Assembly: GCA_018268355.1 (NCBI GenBank)
Contig: JAFDWR010000001.1
Span: 707,858-771,857, forward strand
Source: Armatimonadota bacterium
Lineage (GTDB): Bacteria > Armatimonadota > Fimbriimonadia > Fimbriimonadales > Fimbriimonadaceae
Direction: 5' to 3'
DNA length: 64,000 bases
In this document: piece after piece, positions 1-8,815 of the stretch
Layout: each line of letters opens with the position of its first letter
Numbering within the stretch: the stretch's first letter is position 1
The notes under the pieces: generated by a model
The model's input: the letters and a program-made list of their open reading frames with translations, nothing else
What the model was told of the DNA's origin: nothing
Database searches by the model: none
Position numbers and translations under genes: made by a program

Positions 1-133
1 CCTCCTTGAGCAGATCGAGCGGAAACGTCTTCGAGACGGCGATGAGGGTAACCGACGCCGGGTCACGTCCGGCGGCATCGCAGGCACGGCTGAGCCGGTC
101 GCGAACCCCTTGCAGCCTCGTCTCGAGCGACAT
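1..133 (-). CDS. YggS/PLPBP-family PLP homeostasis protein (N-terminal fragment)
   Basis: The first 44 codons of a minus-strand gene that runs off the left edge. The translation begins MSLETRLQGVRDRLSRAC and reaches a V-T-L-I-A-V-S-K-T segment at about residues 28-36, which matches the conserved first strand of YggS/PROSC proteins; the lysine there is the expected PLP-binding Lys. These single-domain alanine-racemase-fold proteins bind pyridoxal phosphate and buffer it in the cytoplasm without a known catalytic reaction. The ATG lies 4 bases after the stop of the upstream PLP-dependent sulfur amino-acid enzyme, so the two are probably co-transcribed, which fits a shared cofactor. Only the N-terminus is visible, so the family call rests on one motif and the context. 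Confidence 0.72.
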   Translation of the reverse strand, partial: MSLETRLQGVRDRLSRACDAAGRDPASVTLIAVSKTFPLDLLKE

Positions 134-137
134 CAGC

Positions 138-1319
138 TTAAATGCAGTTGATCGCGCGGTCGAGGTCGGCCATGAGGTCCTCGGCGTGCTCGATGCCTAC
201 GCTGAGGCGCACCAAGTTGTCGGTGAGGCCGATCTTCAGCCGGGTTTCCAGCGGTACCGAGGCGTGGGTCATGATCGCCGGGTGGTCGACGAGGCTTTCC
301 ACGCCGCCGAGCGACTCCGCGAGGGTGAACAGCTCAAGTGATTCCAGGAATCGACGCGCCCCTGCAAGGTCCGATTTGAGGAAGAAGGTGATCATGCCGC
401 CGAAGCCGTGCATCTGGCGCTTCGCGAGTTCGTGACCGGGGTCGGTGGTGAGGCCCGGATGCCGGACGGACTCCACGCGCGGGTGGGATTGGAGCCACTT
501 GGCGATTTTGAGCCCGTTCTCGTTGTGCCTCTGCATGCGAACCGCGAGGGTCTTGATCCCGCGCAGGACGAGGAAGCAGTCGTGGGGTCCCGGCACTGCG
601 CCAATCGAATTCTGGAGGAACTTCAGCCGGTCGCCGAGGCCGTTTTCGCCCACGTAGCGGTCGCCGAGGGGAAAACCGGGCTCCTTGATCATCAGCGCGC
701 CCATGACGACGTCGGAGTGGCCGTTCAGCCACTTCGTCATCGAGTGCATGACAATGTCCGCGCCGAGCTCCAGCGGCCGCTGGTTGTAGGGCGACATAAA
801 GGTGTTGTCCACGGCTAGGAGGGCGCTGCCCTCATGCGCAATCGAGGCGATCGCGGCAATGTCCACGAGCACCATGCCCGGATTGGTTGGGGTCTCGACC
901 CAGACGAGCTTGGTGTTGGGCCGCATCGACTCACGCACCGCAGCATGGTCGCGCATGTCGACAAAGGTGAACTCGAGCCCGCGGTTCTTCGCAACTCGGT
1001 TAAAAAGCCGGAAGGTCCCGCCGTAAAGGTCATCGCCCGCGACGATGTGGTCGCCGACCTTGAGGAGGTTCAACACCGCGTCGATGCTGGCGAGCCCCGA
1101 AGAGAAGACGAGGGCGCGATCCGCCGATTCAAGCGCCGCAAGCTGAGTCTGCAAGACCGTCCGCGTGGGGTTATCGGTGCGGCTGTATTCATAGCCTTGA
1201 TGCTCGCCGGGCGACTTCTGGGCGTAGGTCGAGGTCTGATAGATCGGCGTCATCACGGCGCCCGCGACAGGATCAGGTTCGATCCCAGCGTGGAGCACCT
1301 TCGTCTCAAAGCGACTCAT
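138..1319 (-). CDS. metB: Cystathionine gamma-synthase/lyase-family PLP enzyme
   Basis: 393 aa, the normal length for the Cys/Met-metabolism PLP family (fold type I). Visible marks are Y-E-Y-S-R-T-D-N-P-T-R at about 43-53 (the tyrosine and arginine that contact the neighbouring subunit's PLP phosphate), S-S-G-L-A-S at 73-78, D-N-T-F at 171-174 (the Asp that pairs with the pyridine nitrogen), and S-M-T-K-W-L-N-G-H-S-D with the Schiff-base lysine at about 196. The family carries out gamma-replacement or gamma/beta-elimination on homoserine esters, cystathionine or methionine; sequence alone does not separate synthase, lyase and methionine gamma-lyase, so the symbol is provisional. A YggS-like PLP carrier follows 4 bases downstream, and an AlkZ-like gene precedes it by 12 bases on the same strand. 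Confidence 0.85.
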   Translation of the reverse strand: MSRFETKVLHAGIEPDPVAGAVMTPIYQTSTYAQKSPGEHQGYEYSRTDNPTRTVLQTQLAALESADRALVFSSGLASIDAVLNLLKVGDHIVAGDDLYGGTFRLFNRVAKNRGLEFTFVDMRDHAAVRESMRPNTKLVWVETPTNPGMVLVDIAAIASIAHEGSALLAVDNTFMSPYNQRPLELGADIVMHSMTKWLNGHSDVVMGALMIKEPGFPLGDRYVGENGLGDRLKFLQNSIGAVPGPHDCFLVLRGIKTLAVRMQRHNENGLKIAKWLQSHPRVESVRHPGLTTDPGHELAKRQMHGFGGMITFFLKSDLAGARRFLESLELFTLAESLGGVESLVDHPAIMTHASVPLETRLKIGLTDNLVRLSVGIEHAEDLMADLDRAINCI

Positions 1320-1331
1320 GGAATCCCAAGT

Positions 1332-2525
1332 TTAGCCGCCCCGGAGCCAAGCGAGGAGCGGTTGCCGCGACTTTGGACTGTCGAGGCTGAACGACCGGCA
1401 GTCGCCGAGTTCATCGCGGATGAAGGCCTCGGTCTTTTCGATCTCGTTGAGCGTTTGTGGCGTTGGCGGGACCCAGTGCTTGGCGACGATCTTCCCCGCA
1501 TCGGGGTCGAACTCCCACCAGCCGATCAGCACGCCACGATCAAAGATGCCGTTCGAGACCATGTCCTGGAGACCGCTCACCTTGCTCGGCCCCTTCTCGC
1601 GGAAGACTTCGGAGGCGAGGTCCTTGGGCCGCAAGACGGCGGCAAGATCGCGGCGTAGGAGGACGAGCGAATCGAGGCTGCTGAGGAGCTTGATCTGGGG
1701 CTGGTTGCTTACCTGAAAGGCGGTAAAGGCTTGGATGGCTTCGGGAGTACCTAGGAGGCCGGTCTCAGGTTCGCCAACCAGGCCCGCCCGGGCGATAATG
1801 GCCTCCGCCTGCCGCTTGCCAAAGCCCGTGAACCAGACGAAATGCTCCAGGCTTGCGAGCCCGACCCATGACCAATAGCGCTGCGCGATGAGGTCTTCGG
1901 CCTCTTCGTCGGTGAGCGAACTCGGCTCCGGACCGCCCTCCCAAAGGGCGTATTTGTATCGCTCGCCATCGAGACGACCATCGACCGCGATCCGCCGAAT
2001 CTTCCCGTGCGCTTGGAGTCGCCCCGTCCCGAGCGAGAGGGTCGTGGTTTGGCCTCGCTTCTTCCCTTCGTCGCCCAAGTTGCGAAGGAGGTCGCCAAGG
2101 TGCGGCTTCATCTCGCGGGGGTCCATCGCCCCTTTGGCGAGCGTCGCGAGAATGCCTTCGCATAGCGCCTGGACCTCCTCCTCACTCACGCCGAGGAACT
2201 TCTTGGCCGTGTTGATCGGGACCTCGGCAGGGGGTGTGGCGAGCTTGAGCGCGAGAGCGAAATCGCCCTGCGGCACGACATAAGTGCATCCCCGCGCGCT
2301 CGGCAGCTCGTGGATCGTGCGGGAATCCACCGCCGACTCCGCTGCGGACTTGCGGATTCCTGCCCGCGAAAAGACGGTCAAGTAAGGATTTGCACCGCCT
2401 GCTGTCCTCGCCCAGCCCGCCCGCTGGAGAACGGATTCGGCGGAGGCAGAATCGAGCGAGCCGTCGAGACCCTGTCGATTCCACCAAAAAGCTTGCAGTT
2501 TTGAAGGCGTGACCACGCCAAGCAA
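1332..2525 (-). CDS. Winged-helix DNA-binding protein of the HTH_42 / AlkZ (YcaQ) superfamily
   Basis: 397 aa. Landmarks of the HTH_42 family appear in order: an R-Q-G-L near the start, N-P-Y-L-T-V-F-S-R-A-G at about 46-56, an L-Q-A-H-G strand near 170, a R-Y-W-S-W-V-G-L-A-S-L-E-H-F segment in the middle (the family's RY..xGPAsxxdF region), an L-L-S-S-L-D-S-L stretch and a final G-V-L-I-G-W-W-E-F. Characterised relatives (E. coli YcaQ/AlkZ2, Streptomyces AlkZ) are DNA glycosylases acting on alkylated or crosslinked DNA; whether this protein has glycosylase activity cannot be told, because the catalytic Q-x-Q type motif could not be placed with confidence. The start is TTG at 2525; a GTG nine bases further in is an alternative. 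Same strand as, and 12 bases upstream of, the metB-like gene. Confidence 0.72.
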   Translation of the reverse strand: MLGVVTPSKLQAFWWNRQGLDGSLDSASAESVLQRAGWARTAGGANPYLTVFSRAGIRKSAAESAVDSRTIHELPSARGCTYVVPQGDFALALKLATPPAEVPINTAKKFLGVSEEEVQALCEGILATLAKGAMDPREMKPHLGDLLRNLGDEGKKRGQTTTLSLGTGRLQAHGKIRRIAVDGRLDGERYKYALWEGGPEPSSLTDEEAEDLIAQRYWSWVGLASLEHFVWFTGFGKRQAEAIIARAGLVGEPETGLLGTPEAIQAFTAFQVSNQPQIKLLSSLDSLVLLRRDLAAVLRPKDLASEVFREKGPSKVSGLQDMVSNGIFDRGVLIGWWEFDPDAGKIVAKHWVPPTPQTLNEIEKTEAFIRDELGDCRSFSLDSPKSRQPLLAWLRGG

Positions 2526-2601
2526 TATATCACGCGGTCAAAATGTCGGAACTAGCCAAAGCGGAAGCAGCGTAGCAAGTGCGACCTGAAAATCACGAAC
2601 A

Positions 2602-2648
2602 GAACTTTTCAAGTTCCGTTGAACTTCAGGCGATCTGATTCGTATTGA
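2602..2648 (+). promoter_or_regulatory. Alternating GAACTT/AAGTTC half-sites over the presumed gsp operon promoter
   Basis: Three half-sites alternate in orientation: GAACTT at 2602-2607, AAGTTC at 2611-2616 and GAACTT at 2621-2626, separated by 3 and 4 bases, so two different hairpins or two overlapping dyads can form. The last one overlaps a TTGAAC (-35-like, 2619-2624) followed after 18 bases by TATTGA (-10-like, 2643-2648). This sits 20-60 bases upstream of the first gene of the secretion operon. The symmetry is seen directly; the regulatory role is inferred. Confidence 0.45.
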
Positions 2649-2666
2649 CTTTTGGCGACAGTCCCC

Positions 2667-4235
<1,569 letters not shown>

Positions 4236-4238
4236 GGC

Positions 4239-5450
4239 GTGCAATTCACGTACGTTGTCCTCGAACCGAACGGAAAGAAGCGCACGGGCTATATCGAAGC
4301 AGCCAGCAAAGAGGCTGCCACCCAAATCGTCACTGCGGACGGCAAATACCTCCTTGAACTCAAGGAAGACCGCTCCGTCGCCACCGCCGAAGACAAGGCG
4401 ATGCGCCAGGGCCGCAAGGTCACCAAAGGTGATCTTGCGCTGTTCACCCGGCGTCTCGCCGACCTTTCGGCCGCTGGTCTTCCCCTCGACCGAACGCTCC
4501 AGGTCATCGCCGAGCAGTCAGAAAATGCTGCCCTCAGCTACGTGGCCGAGCAAGCGCTTGAGGACGTCCGCGCGGGCTCGCCGGTTAGCGATGCCCTCAG
4601 CAAGCACCCGAAGTTCTTCCCTTCCGTCTATGCCCAGACGCTCAAGGCGGGTGAAGCTTCCGGTCAGTTCCCCCAGGTTGCCGCCAGGCTCGCCGACTTC
4701 CAAGAAAAGGAAGTCGCCCGCCGAAGCCAGATCATCTCCGCGCTGATCTACCCGGCGATCCTGGGAAGCACCGCCGTCCTCGTCATCATCTTTCTTCTCA
4801 CCTTTGTCGTCCCGCGACTCTCGGGCGTCTTTAAGGACCTCGGCAACGACCTCCCGATCACCACGCGGATGCTGCTCAGCACGACCGACTTCATCACCAC
4901 CAACTACATCCTGATTCTCATCAGCATCGTGGTGGCAGTGGTCGGCTATCGCGCTTGGAGCGCGACCGAAGGCGGAGCGCTCGCTAAGGACTCGTTCCTC
5001 CTCCGCGCCCCCGTTTTTGGCACCGTCATCCGAAAAGCGACGGTCAGCCGGTTTGCCCGCGTCCTCAGCACCCTCGTCTATGGCGGTGTTCCGATCCTCG
5101 AATCGCTCCAGCTCGCGGGACTCGCGGCTGGTAACCGCGTCTTCATGCGCGACGCCGAAAAGGTCTCGCAAGACGTTCGCGATGGCCGCGCGATTGCGGA
5201 TTCCATGCGCGACACCGGTGCCTTCCCTCCCGTCCTCACCCACATGGTTGCCATTGGTGAGGAAACCGGCGACCTGCCGTCCATGCTCAACCGAGTCTCC
5301 GACAGCCTCGACTTTGAGGTTGACATGGGCCTTCGTCGCGCCGTTTCGTTCATCGAACCCTTGATCATGCTCTTCATGGGCGTCTTCGTCGGCTTCGTCG
5401 TCCTCTCGGTAGTCCTACCGATCCTTGCCGCACAAAACACGGTGAAATAA
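4239..5450 (+). CDS. gspF: Type II secretion inner-membrane platform protein GspF (PilC family)
   Basis: 403 aa, the usual length. Two homologous cytoplasmic T2SSF helical bundles (about 70-190 and 270-395) each contain the G-x-P-L/I-x-x-x-L-x motif (G-L-P-L-D-R-T-L and G-V-P-I-L-E-S-L). Membrane segments are predicted at about 165-193, 221-239 and 370-397. GspF sits in the inner membrane, where the ATPase turns or scoops it to add pseudopilin subunits. Start codon is GTG 3 bases after gspE; its stop codon overlaps the gspG start (TAATG), consistent with coupled translation. Confidence 0.93.
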   Translation: MQFTYVVLEPNGKKRTGYIEAASKEAATQIVTADGKYLLELKEDRSVATAEDKAMRQGRKVTKGDLALFTRRLADLSAAGLPLDRTLQVIAEQSENAALSYVAEQALEDVRAGSPVSDALSKHPKFFPSVYAQTLKAGEASGQFPQVAARLADFQEKEVARRSQIISALIYPAILGSTAVLVIIFLLTFVVPRLSGVFKDLGNDLPITTRMLLSTTDFITTNYILILISIVVAVVGYRAWSATEGGALAKDSFLLRAPVFGTVIRKATVSRFARVLSTLVYGGVPILESLQLAGLAAGNRVFMRDAEKVSQDVRDGRAIADSMRDTGAFPPVLTHMVAIGEETGDLPSMLNRVSDSLDFEVDMGLRRAVSFIEPLIMLFMGVFVGFVVLSVVLPILAAQNTVK

Positions 5451-5896
5451 TGCACATCCTGAAAACACTCCAAATGGGTTCAACTCGTGACCGCCGACGC
5501 CGCGGCTTCACGCTCATTGAACTTCTCGTGGTCATCATGATCCTCGCGATCTTGGCCGCGATCATCGTCCCGCGCGTCGTCAGCCGAACCAGCGATGCCA
5601 AGCTCGCCAAGGCCCAGTCCGACATGGCTGGTCTCCGCAGCGCGCTTGACCAGTTCCGCGTTGACTGCGACCGCTATCCCAGCCAAGAAGAAGGCCTCGC
5701 CGCTCTTCGCGAGGCGCCGCAGGGTTCCACCGGCTGGAAGGGACCGTACATCACCAAGGAGCTCCCGATGGACCCTTGGAACCACGACTACCTCTATGCG
5801 CAGCCCGGTGCCGCTGGCCCCGATAGCTATGCAATCAAGTCGCTCGGACCCGACGGCGTGGAATCGGACGACGACATCTCAGAAGGAGACAAGTAA
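5450..5896 (+). CDS. gspG: Major pseudopilin GspG
   Basis: 148 aa. A basic leader R-R-R-R-G ends at Gly19, followed by F-T-L-I-E-L-L and a 20-residue hydrophobic helix; Glu24 is the +5 glutamate of processed pilins. The globular part shows GspG hallmarks: C-x-x-Y-P-S-Q-E-E-G-L-A-A-L, W-K-G-P-Y-I, L-P-x-D-P-W-N-H-D-Y, and a C-terminal D-G-x-x-S-D-D-D-I acidic stretch that in GspG binds calcium. It forms the shaft of the pseudopilus. It needs a prepilin peptidase, which is not encoded in this window. Its ATG overlaps the gspF stop by one base. Confidence 0.95.
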   Translation: MHILKTLQMGSTRDRRRRGFTLIELLVVIMILAILAAIIVPRVVSRTSDAKLAKAQSDMAGLRSALDQFRVDCDRYPSQEEGLAALREAPQGSTGWKGPYITKELPMDPWNHDYLYAQPGAAGPDSYAIKSLGPDGVESDDDISEGDK

Positions 5897-5900
5897 GGAC

Positions 5901-6449
5901 GTGCAGACTCAGGGACGAAATCGAGGTGGCTTCACGCTGATTGAACTCAGCGTCGTCATCACGATTTTGTCCCTGCTGTTCATGGCTGTCCTTCCTTCCA
6001 TCCGCGCCCAGCAGGACTCACGCGCCAGCGTGACCTTCCTTTCCTCGCTTCGCCGACTTGCGCTCGATGCCCGAACTCGGGCGATTGATCGTGGCGAGAC
6101 CCTGACCCTCACCTACAACGACGGTGACCGCGTTCTCGAGCTGCGGCCGCCGGGCGAAAGCAATGAGGAGTTTGGCGATCCCGTCATGACCGTTCGAATG
6201 CCAGGTAGCGCGGTGCTCCAGAACTTCCAGCAAGGAACGAACCTGTCGTCCTCGGCCGATTGGCAGATTCGACTCTTTCCCGACGGAACGTCGGATGGTG
6301 GCGGGTTTGAGGTCCTTGATTCCGACAAAACGACCTACTTCAGGATCGACGCCAACGCCCTCCTGTCCATGGGTAGCGGCAATCTTCCCGATGTGACCAA
6401 CGAACGGTGGGAGGCCGGAACCCTTGAACAAAGGCTCTCTTCGCCGTAG
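5901..6449 (+). CDS. gspH: Minor pseudopilin GspH-like
   Basis: 182 aa from GTG 5901, 4 bases after gspG. The prepilin cleavage site is Gly10/Phe11 (G-G-F-T-L-I-E-L-S-V-V) with Glu15 at +5, followed by a hydrophobic helix. The rest is a beta-rich globular domain with R-A-I-D-R-G-E-T-L-T-L near the middle, which resembles the GspH/FimT segment that follows the helix. Position between gspG and gspI supports the assignment. An in-frame open stretch continues far upstream inside gspG, but the pilin leader fixes the true start. Its end overlaps gspI by 26 bases. Confidence 0.85.
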   Translation: MQTQGRNRGGFTLIELSVVITILSLLFMAVLPSIRAQQDSRASVTFLSSLRRLALDARTRAIDRGETLTLTYNDGDRVLELRPPGESNEEFGDPVMTVRMPGSAVLQNFQQGTNLSSSADWQIRLFPDGTSDGGGFEVLDSDKTTYFRIDANALLSMGSGNLPDVTNERWEAGTLEQRLSSP

Positions 6450-6831
6450 GCTCGGTCTCACCCTCGTCGAGGCTCTCGTCGCCGTCACCCTTGTGGCGAT
6501 CGGCGTGGTCAGCGCGTTGGGGGCCATTGCGGCGATCAACAACGGCGAAGTTCGCATCCGCGACATCGAAAAGATGTCCCAGCTCGCCAATCGAAAGCTC
6601 GACGAGCTCGTGGCGACAGGCCAGATCACGAACACCCTCGGCGATGGCGATTTCAGCCAAGACTACGAGCCCAACTATAAGTATTCGGTCGATGTCCAGC
6701 CTTCGGGGATCGAAAACCTTGACGCCGTCACCCTCACGGTGAGCCGAACGGATAAAGACTCGAACTGGCCGACGTCGAAGGTGAACACCCTCGTCTTCAC
6801 CGCTCCGGTGACGGGAGGAACAACGCCATGA
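6424..6831 (+). CDS. gspI: Minor pseudopilin GspI-like
   Basis: 135 aa. Short basic leader ending R-R-R-L-G with cleavage at Gly11/Leu12, then L-T-L-V-E-A-L-V-A-V-T-L; the L-x-E-A-L/V-A-V pattern with Glu16 at +5 is typical of GspI/PilV proteins, as is the A-x-R-K-L-D-E-L (usually N-x-A-E) region after the helix. GspI nucleates the tip complex with GspJ and GspK. It overlaps gspH by 26 bases and gspJ by 4 bases, so translation is probably coupled across the whole minor pseudopilin set. Confidence 0.88.
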   Translation: MNKGSLRRRLGLTLVEALVAVTLVAIGVVSALGAIAAINNGEVRIRDIEKMSQLANRKLDELVATGQITNTLGDGDFSQDYEPNYKYSVDVQPSGIENLDAVTLTVSRTDKDSNWPTSKVNTLVFTAPVTGGTTP

Positions 6832-7580
6832 GGAATCGGCGCGGCATCACCCTCATCGAGCTTCTCGTGGCCCTCGTGATCGCGGCGATCATCGCGGCGA
6901 CGGCCGCGCGCTCCTTCTCGTTTGCCCTCACCGCCCAGCAACGCCTGGACGACGCCCACCTGCGCGACCAACGCATCCGTGCCTTCGAGCAGCGATTGGT
7001 CGACCTCATCCGAGGCGCGGAAGTCACTTCGAGCGCAACCAACGAAGCGAGCTTCTTCATCGGCGCCGACAGCCCCGACAGCCTCTCGGGCGGCGGCGGC
7101 TTGGAAGGTTCCAACGCGACGAGCCTGACCTTCACGACGTTTGGCGGACGCATCAATGCGAGCACGCTTGACTCGGACGACGACTTCGAGACCCTCAACC
7201 AGAACGTCGGTCCCCAGGGCGGCGTCACCGAGGTGAGCCTCAGCATGACCCCGGTCGGAACGCCCACCGGTGTTGAAGGTGGCCTCTATCTTCGCGAGCA
7301 AAAGCCCGCCGATGGCGACCCAACCCAGGGTGGATTTGAAAGCCAGCTCAACGCGGACGTCACGAATATCAGCTTTGAGTTCTTTGATGGTGAGGCATGG
7401 CAGACTTCCTGGGACACCCGAACCCAGCAGGGCGTGCGCCGCATTCCCGCTGCCGTCCGCGTCACCTACAACCTTTCGTCGGATACGAACGATCAAAGTC
7501 ACGTTCTCGTCATCCGGCTCCCGCATAGCGACGTGACCGTCGATAACCCCGCGACCCAGACGGCAGGAGCGACCCAATGA
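6828..7580 (+). CDS. gspJ: Minor pseudopilin GspJ-like
   Basis: 250 aa. Leader M-R-N-R-R-G with cleavage at Gly6/Ile7, then I-T-L-I-E-L-L-V-A-L and a Glu11 at +5. After the helix, an R-x-x-x-F-E-Q-R-L-V-D-L-I-R segment and the later F-E-F-F-D-G-x-x-W-x-x-x-W pattern match GspJ, where the latter strand precedes the C-terminal sheet (here V-T-Y-N-L). GspJ is part of the pseudopilus tip with GspI and GspK. ATGA overlap with gspI and an ATGA overlap with gspK place it firmly inside the operon. Confidence 0.88.
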   Translation: MRNRRGITLIELLVALVIAAIIAATAARSFSFALTAQQRLDDAHLRDQRIRAFEQRLVDLIRGAEVTSSATNEASFFIGADSPDSLSGGGGLEGSNATSLTFTTFGGRINASTLDSDDDFETLNQNVGPQGGVTEVSLSMTPVGTPTGVEGGLYLREQKPADGDPTQGGFESQLNADVTNISFEFFDGEAWQTSWDTRTQQGVRRIPAAVRVTYNLSSDTNDQSHVLVIRLPHSDVTVDNPATQTAGATQ

Positions 7581-8815
7581 AGCGCAGAGGAACCGTTTTC
7601 ATCCTCGCCCTACTGACCGTGGTCGCCCTCACCGCCGTGGTCGCGAGCATGTCGATCAGCCAGCGTTCCGCCGTCCTTTCGCGGCTGCGACGGGTGGAAA
7701 TGATCCGCGCCGAGCGCATCGCGGAAGCGGGAATTCAGCGCGCCATCGCCGAGCTTTCGACCCGCACCACCGGCCCTGTCCTCACTACTGACAGTTGGGC
7801 GACGCTTGGCAACAATGGCGACGACCGATTTGTCGTCGGTGCAGACAGCTTCCGCATCCAGGTGATCGACGCGAGCAGCCTCGTCAACATCAACAATGCC
7901 CCCGAGGAGCAGCTCCAACGGATGCCGCTTACCCAAGAGGAGATCGACTCCATCCTCGACTACCGTTCGGCGGGCGAGACGCCCCGCGCTACGGGTGCCA
8001 AGGACGACTACTACAACGCGCTGACCACGCCCTACAACGCGAAGCTGCTGCCGTTCGAGACGCCTGACGAACTCCTCCAAGTCCGTGGAATGACGCCGAA
8101 GACGCTCTACCAACCCCAGGAGAACGTCTCGGGCACGACGCTCGTTGGCGGAACCGCAGACTCGCAGCCCGCGCTCATCGACCTTATCACGACGGATTCA
8201 ACGTGCAGCCAGGTCGACACCGCCGGCACCCAAAAGCGAAACATCAACACCGCGAACCAGCAGGCGATCCAGCAGGTCGTCGGCAGCGCGCAGGTGGCGA
8301 CCCAGATCTTCCAACGACGCCAAACCACGCCGTTCACGACGATGGGCCAGGTCCTCCAAGTCCCCGGCGTCACCACCCAGATCGCCAAGTCGCTCCTCGA
8401 CAACTTCCAGATCGGCAATGGCGCGGTCCAAACGGGCAAGATCAACTTGAACACCGCGACGGAAGCGGTGCTCAACACGATTCCCAACCTACCCGCCGAC
8501 CTGGTGCAAACCATCTTGTCCAGACAAAGCCAAGGATTCCAGTCGCTTGGCGAAATCATGGACCTTCCCGGCTTCTCGGTTCAGGTCGCCCAACAAACGG
8601 TCGACCAGTTCAGCGTCACCTCCGACACCTTCCTCGTAAGGGTCGTGGGAACCGCCGGCTCGTCAAAAGTCACCCTGATTGGGGTGGTTACCTTTAGAAA
8701 CAACATTCCTACCTTGATTCGTATTGAACATCCCGCCGAAAGCAACGTCTCAGCCTCTCGATGGGGGTGGAACGATGAAACCACCAGCGACACCGTGCTG
8801 AAGGAGAATTCTTGA
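7577..8815 (+). CDS. gspK: Pseudopilus tip protein GspK-like
   Basis: 412 aa. Leader M-K-R-R-G, then a hydrophobic helix with Leu rather than Glu at +5, as is usual for GspK. The body contains repeated helix-hairpin-helix-like units of the form I-N-L/I-N-x-A-x-x-x-x-L-x-x-x-P: N-I-N-N-A-P at about 97, N-I-N-T-A-N near 222 and I-N-L-N-T-A-T near 290, each followed by an L-x-x-V/L-P-G-hydrophobic turn. In characterised GspK such SAM/HhH-like domains form the tip cap. The C-terminal strand F-L-V-R-V-V-G-T-A matches the family ending. Its stop overlaps the TTG start of the next gene. Confidence 0.85.
   Translation: MKRRGTVFILALLTVVALTAVVASMSISQRSAVLSRLRRVEMIRAERIAEAGIQRAIAELSTRTTGPVLTTDSWATLGNNGDDRFVVGADSFRIQVIDASSLVNINNAPEEQLQRMPLTQEEIDSILDYRSAGETPRATGAKDDYYNALTTPYNAKLLPFETPDELLQVRGMTPKTLYQPQENVSGTTLVGGTADSQPALIDLITTDSTCSQVDTAGTQKRNINTANQQAIQQVVGSAQVATQIFQRRQTTPFTTMGQVLQVPGVTTQIAKSLLDNFQIGNGAVQTGKINLNTATEAVLNTIPNLPADLVQTILSRQSQGFQSLGEIMDLPGFSVQVAQQTVDQFSVTSDTFLVRVVGTAGSSKVTLIGVVTFRNNIPTLIRIEHPAESNVSASRWGWNDETTSDTVLKENS
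8801..8806 (+). promoter_or_regulatory. Strong Shine-Dalgarno AAGGAG that fixes a TTG start
   Basis: AAGGAG ends 5 bases before TTG 8812. It lies at the end of gspK and selects TTG as the start of the GspL-like gene; no ATG in that frame lies near. Confidence 0.7.
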
